From NCBI GenBank assembly GCA_003525905.1, contig DQIA01000029.1, positions 1 through 23,512 of the forward strand: a stretch of DNA of 23,512 nt, read 5' to 3'. The notes under the pieces were generated by a model. That model saw nothing but the letters and a program-made list of their open reading frames with translations. It did no database searches and was not told the DNA's origin. Positions 23,482-23,512 of this stretch are shown here, one piece after another. The translations under genes were made by a program, and so were the position numbers. This DNA comes from Clostridiales bacterium (GTDB taxonomy: Bacteria; Bacillota; Clostridia; Oscillospirales; Oscillospiraceae). The stretch's first letter is position 1; the number at the start of each line of letters is the position of its first letter.

Positions 23482-23496
23482 GATAGTAGCACTATC
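23482..23496. promoter_or_regulatory. Candidate operator of the tetR-degV unit
   Basis: GATAGT, three bases, ACTATC: a perfect inverted repeat overlapping a TACTAT -10-like box on the minus strand. No -35 fits well within the window. The position suits TetR self-repression. Confidence 0.5.
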
Positions 23497-23512
23497 TATC
23501 TGTGATACATTA

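Overview
The window looks like DNA of Gram-positive gut-type Bacillota (class Clostridia is the best guess). Supporting signs are strong AAGGAGG-type ribosome sites, a large SRP RNA with an Alu-like domain, the ffs-dnaX-ybaB-recR order known from Bacillus and Clostridia, a class B sortase, an LCP protein, and a transketolase split into two genes. No rRNA, tRNA, CRISPR array, insertion sequence or phage gene was seen.

The window has two halves of different base composition, meeting near base 8005. Sample lines counted by hand give 24/60 and 35/60 G+C on the left (4921-4980, 901-960) and 40/60 and 45/60 on the right (13081-13140, 19921-19980). The switch falls between a tetR-type gene and pepT, beside an eight-A run. 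It may be a horizontal-transfer boundary or an assembly join; the sequence alone cannot decide.

Left half (1-8000), all genes on the minus strand. From high to low coordinates: a TetR-family regulator; a small secreted protein ending in an SPKTG sorting signal; a class B sortase overlapping an LCP (LytR-CpsA-Psr) protein with a very histidine-rich cytoplasmic tail; transketolase N- and C-terminal subunits; and a LemA/DUF2207 pair. The substrate, sortase and LCP genes form a plausible surface-anchoring module. Promoters and hairpin terminators separate these units.

Right half (8000-23512). pepT and ackA lie on the minus strand, each with its own terminator. ackA is divergent from tmcAL, whose product family uses acetate to modify tRNA. 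Then on the plus strand come a small zinc-ribbon protein, rpmE, and a tight hflX-yigZ-dgt-dnaG-rpoD run (translation, ribosome rescue, nucleotide pool, replication priming, main sigma factor). A lone acyl carrier protein gene with a palindrome inside its promoter follows, then SRP RNA, then dnaX-ybaB-recR (clamp loading and recombinational repair). The window ends with a minus-strand tetR-degV operon (fatty-acid-binding protein family) preceded by a palindrome that could be the repressor's own operator.

Most of the right half is ordinary housekeeping. The best candidates for something new are the sortase/LCP/SPKTG module with its His-rich LCP, the composition junction, and the promoter palindromes of acp and tetR-degV.
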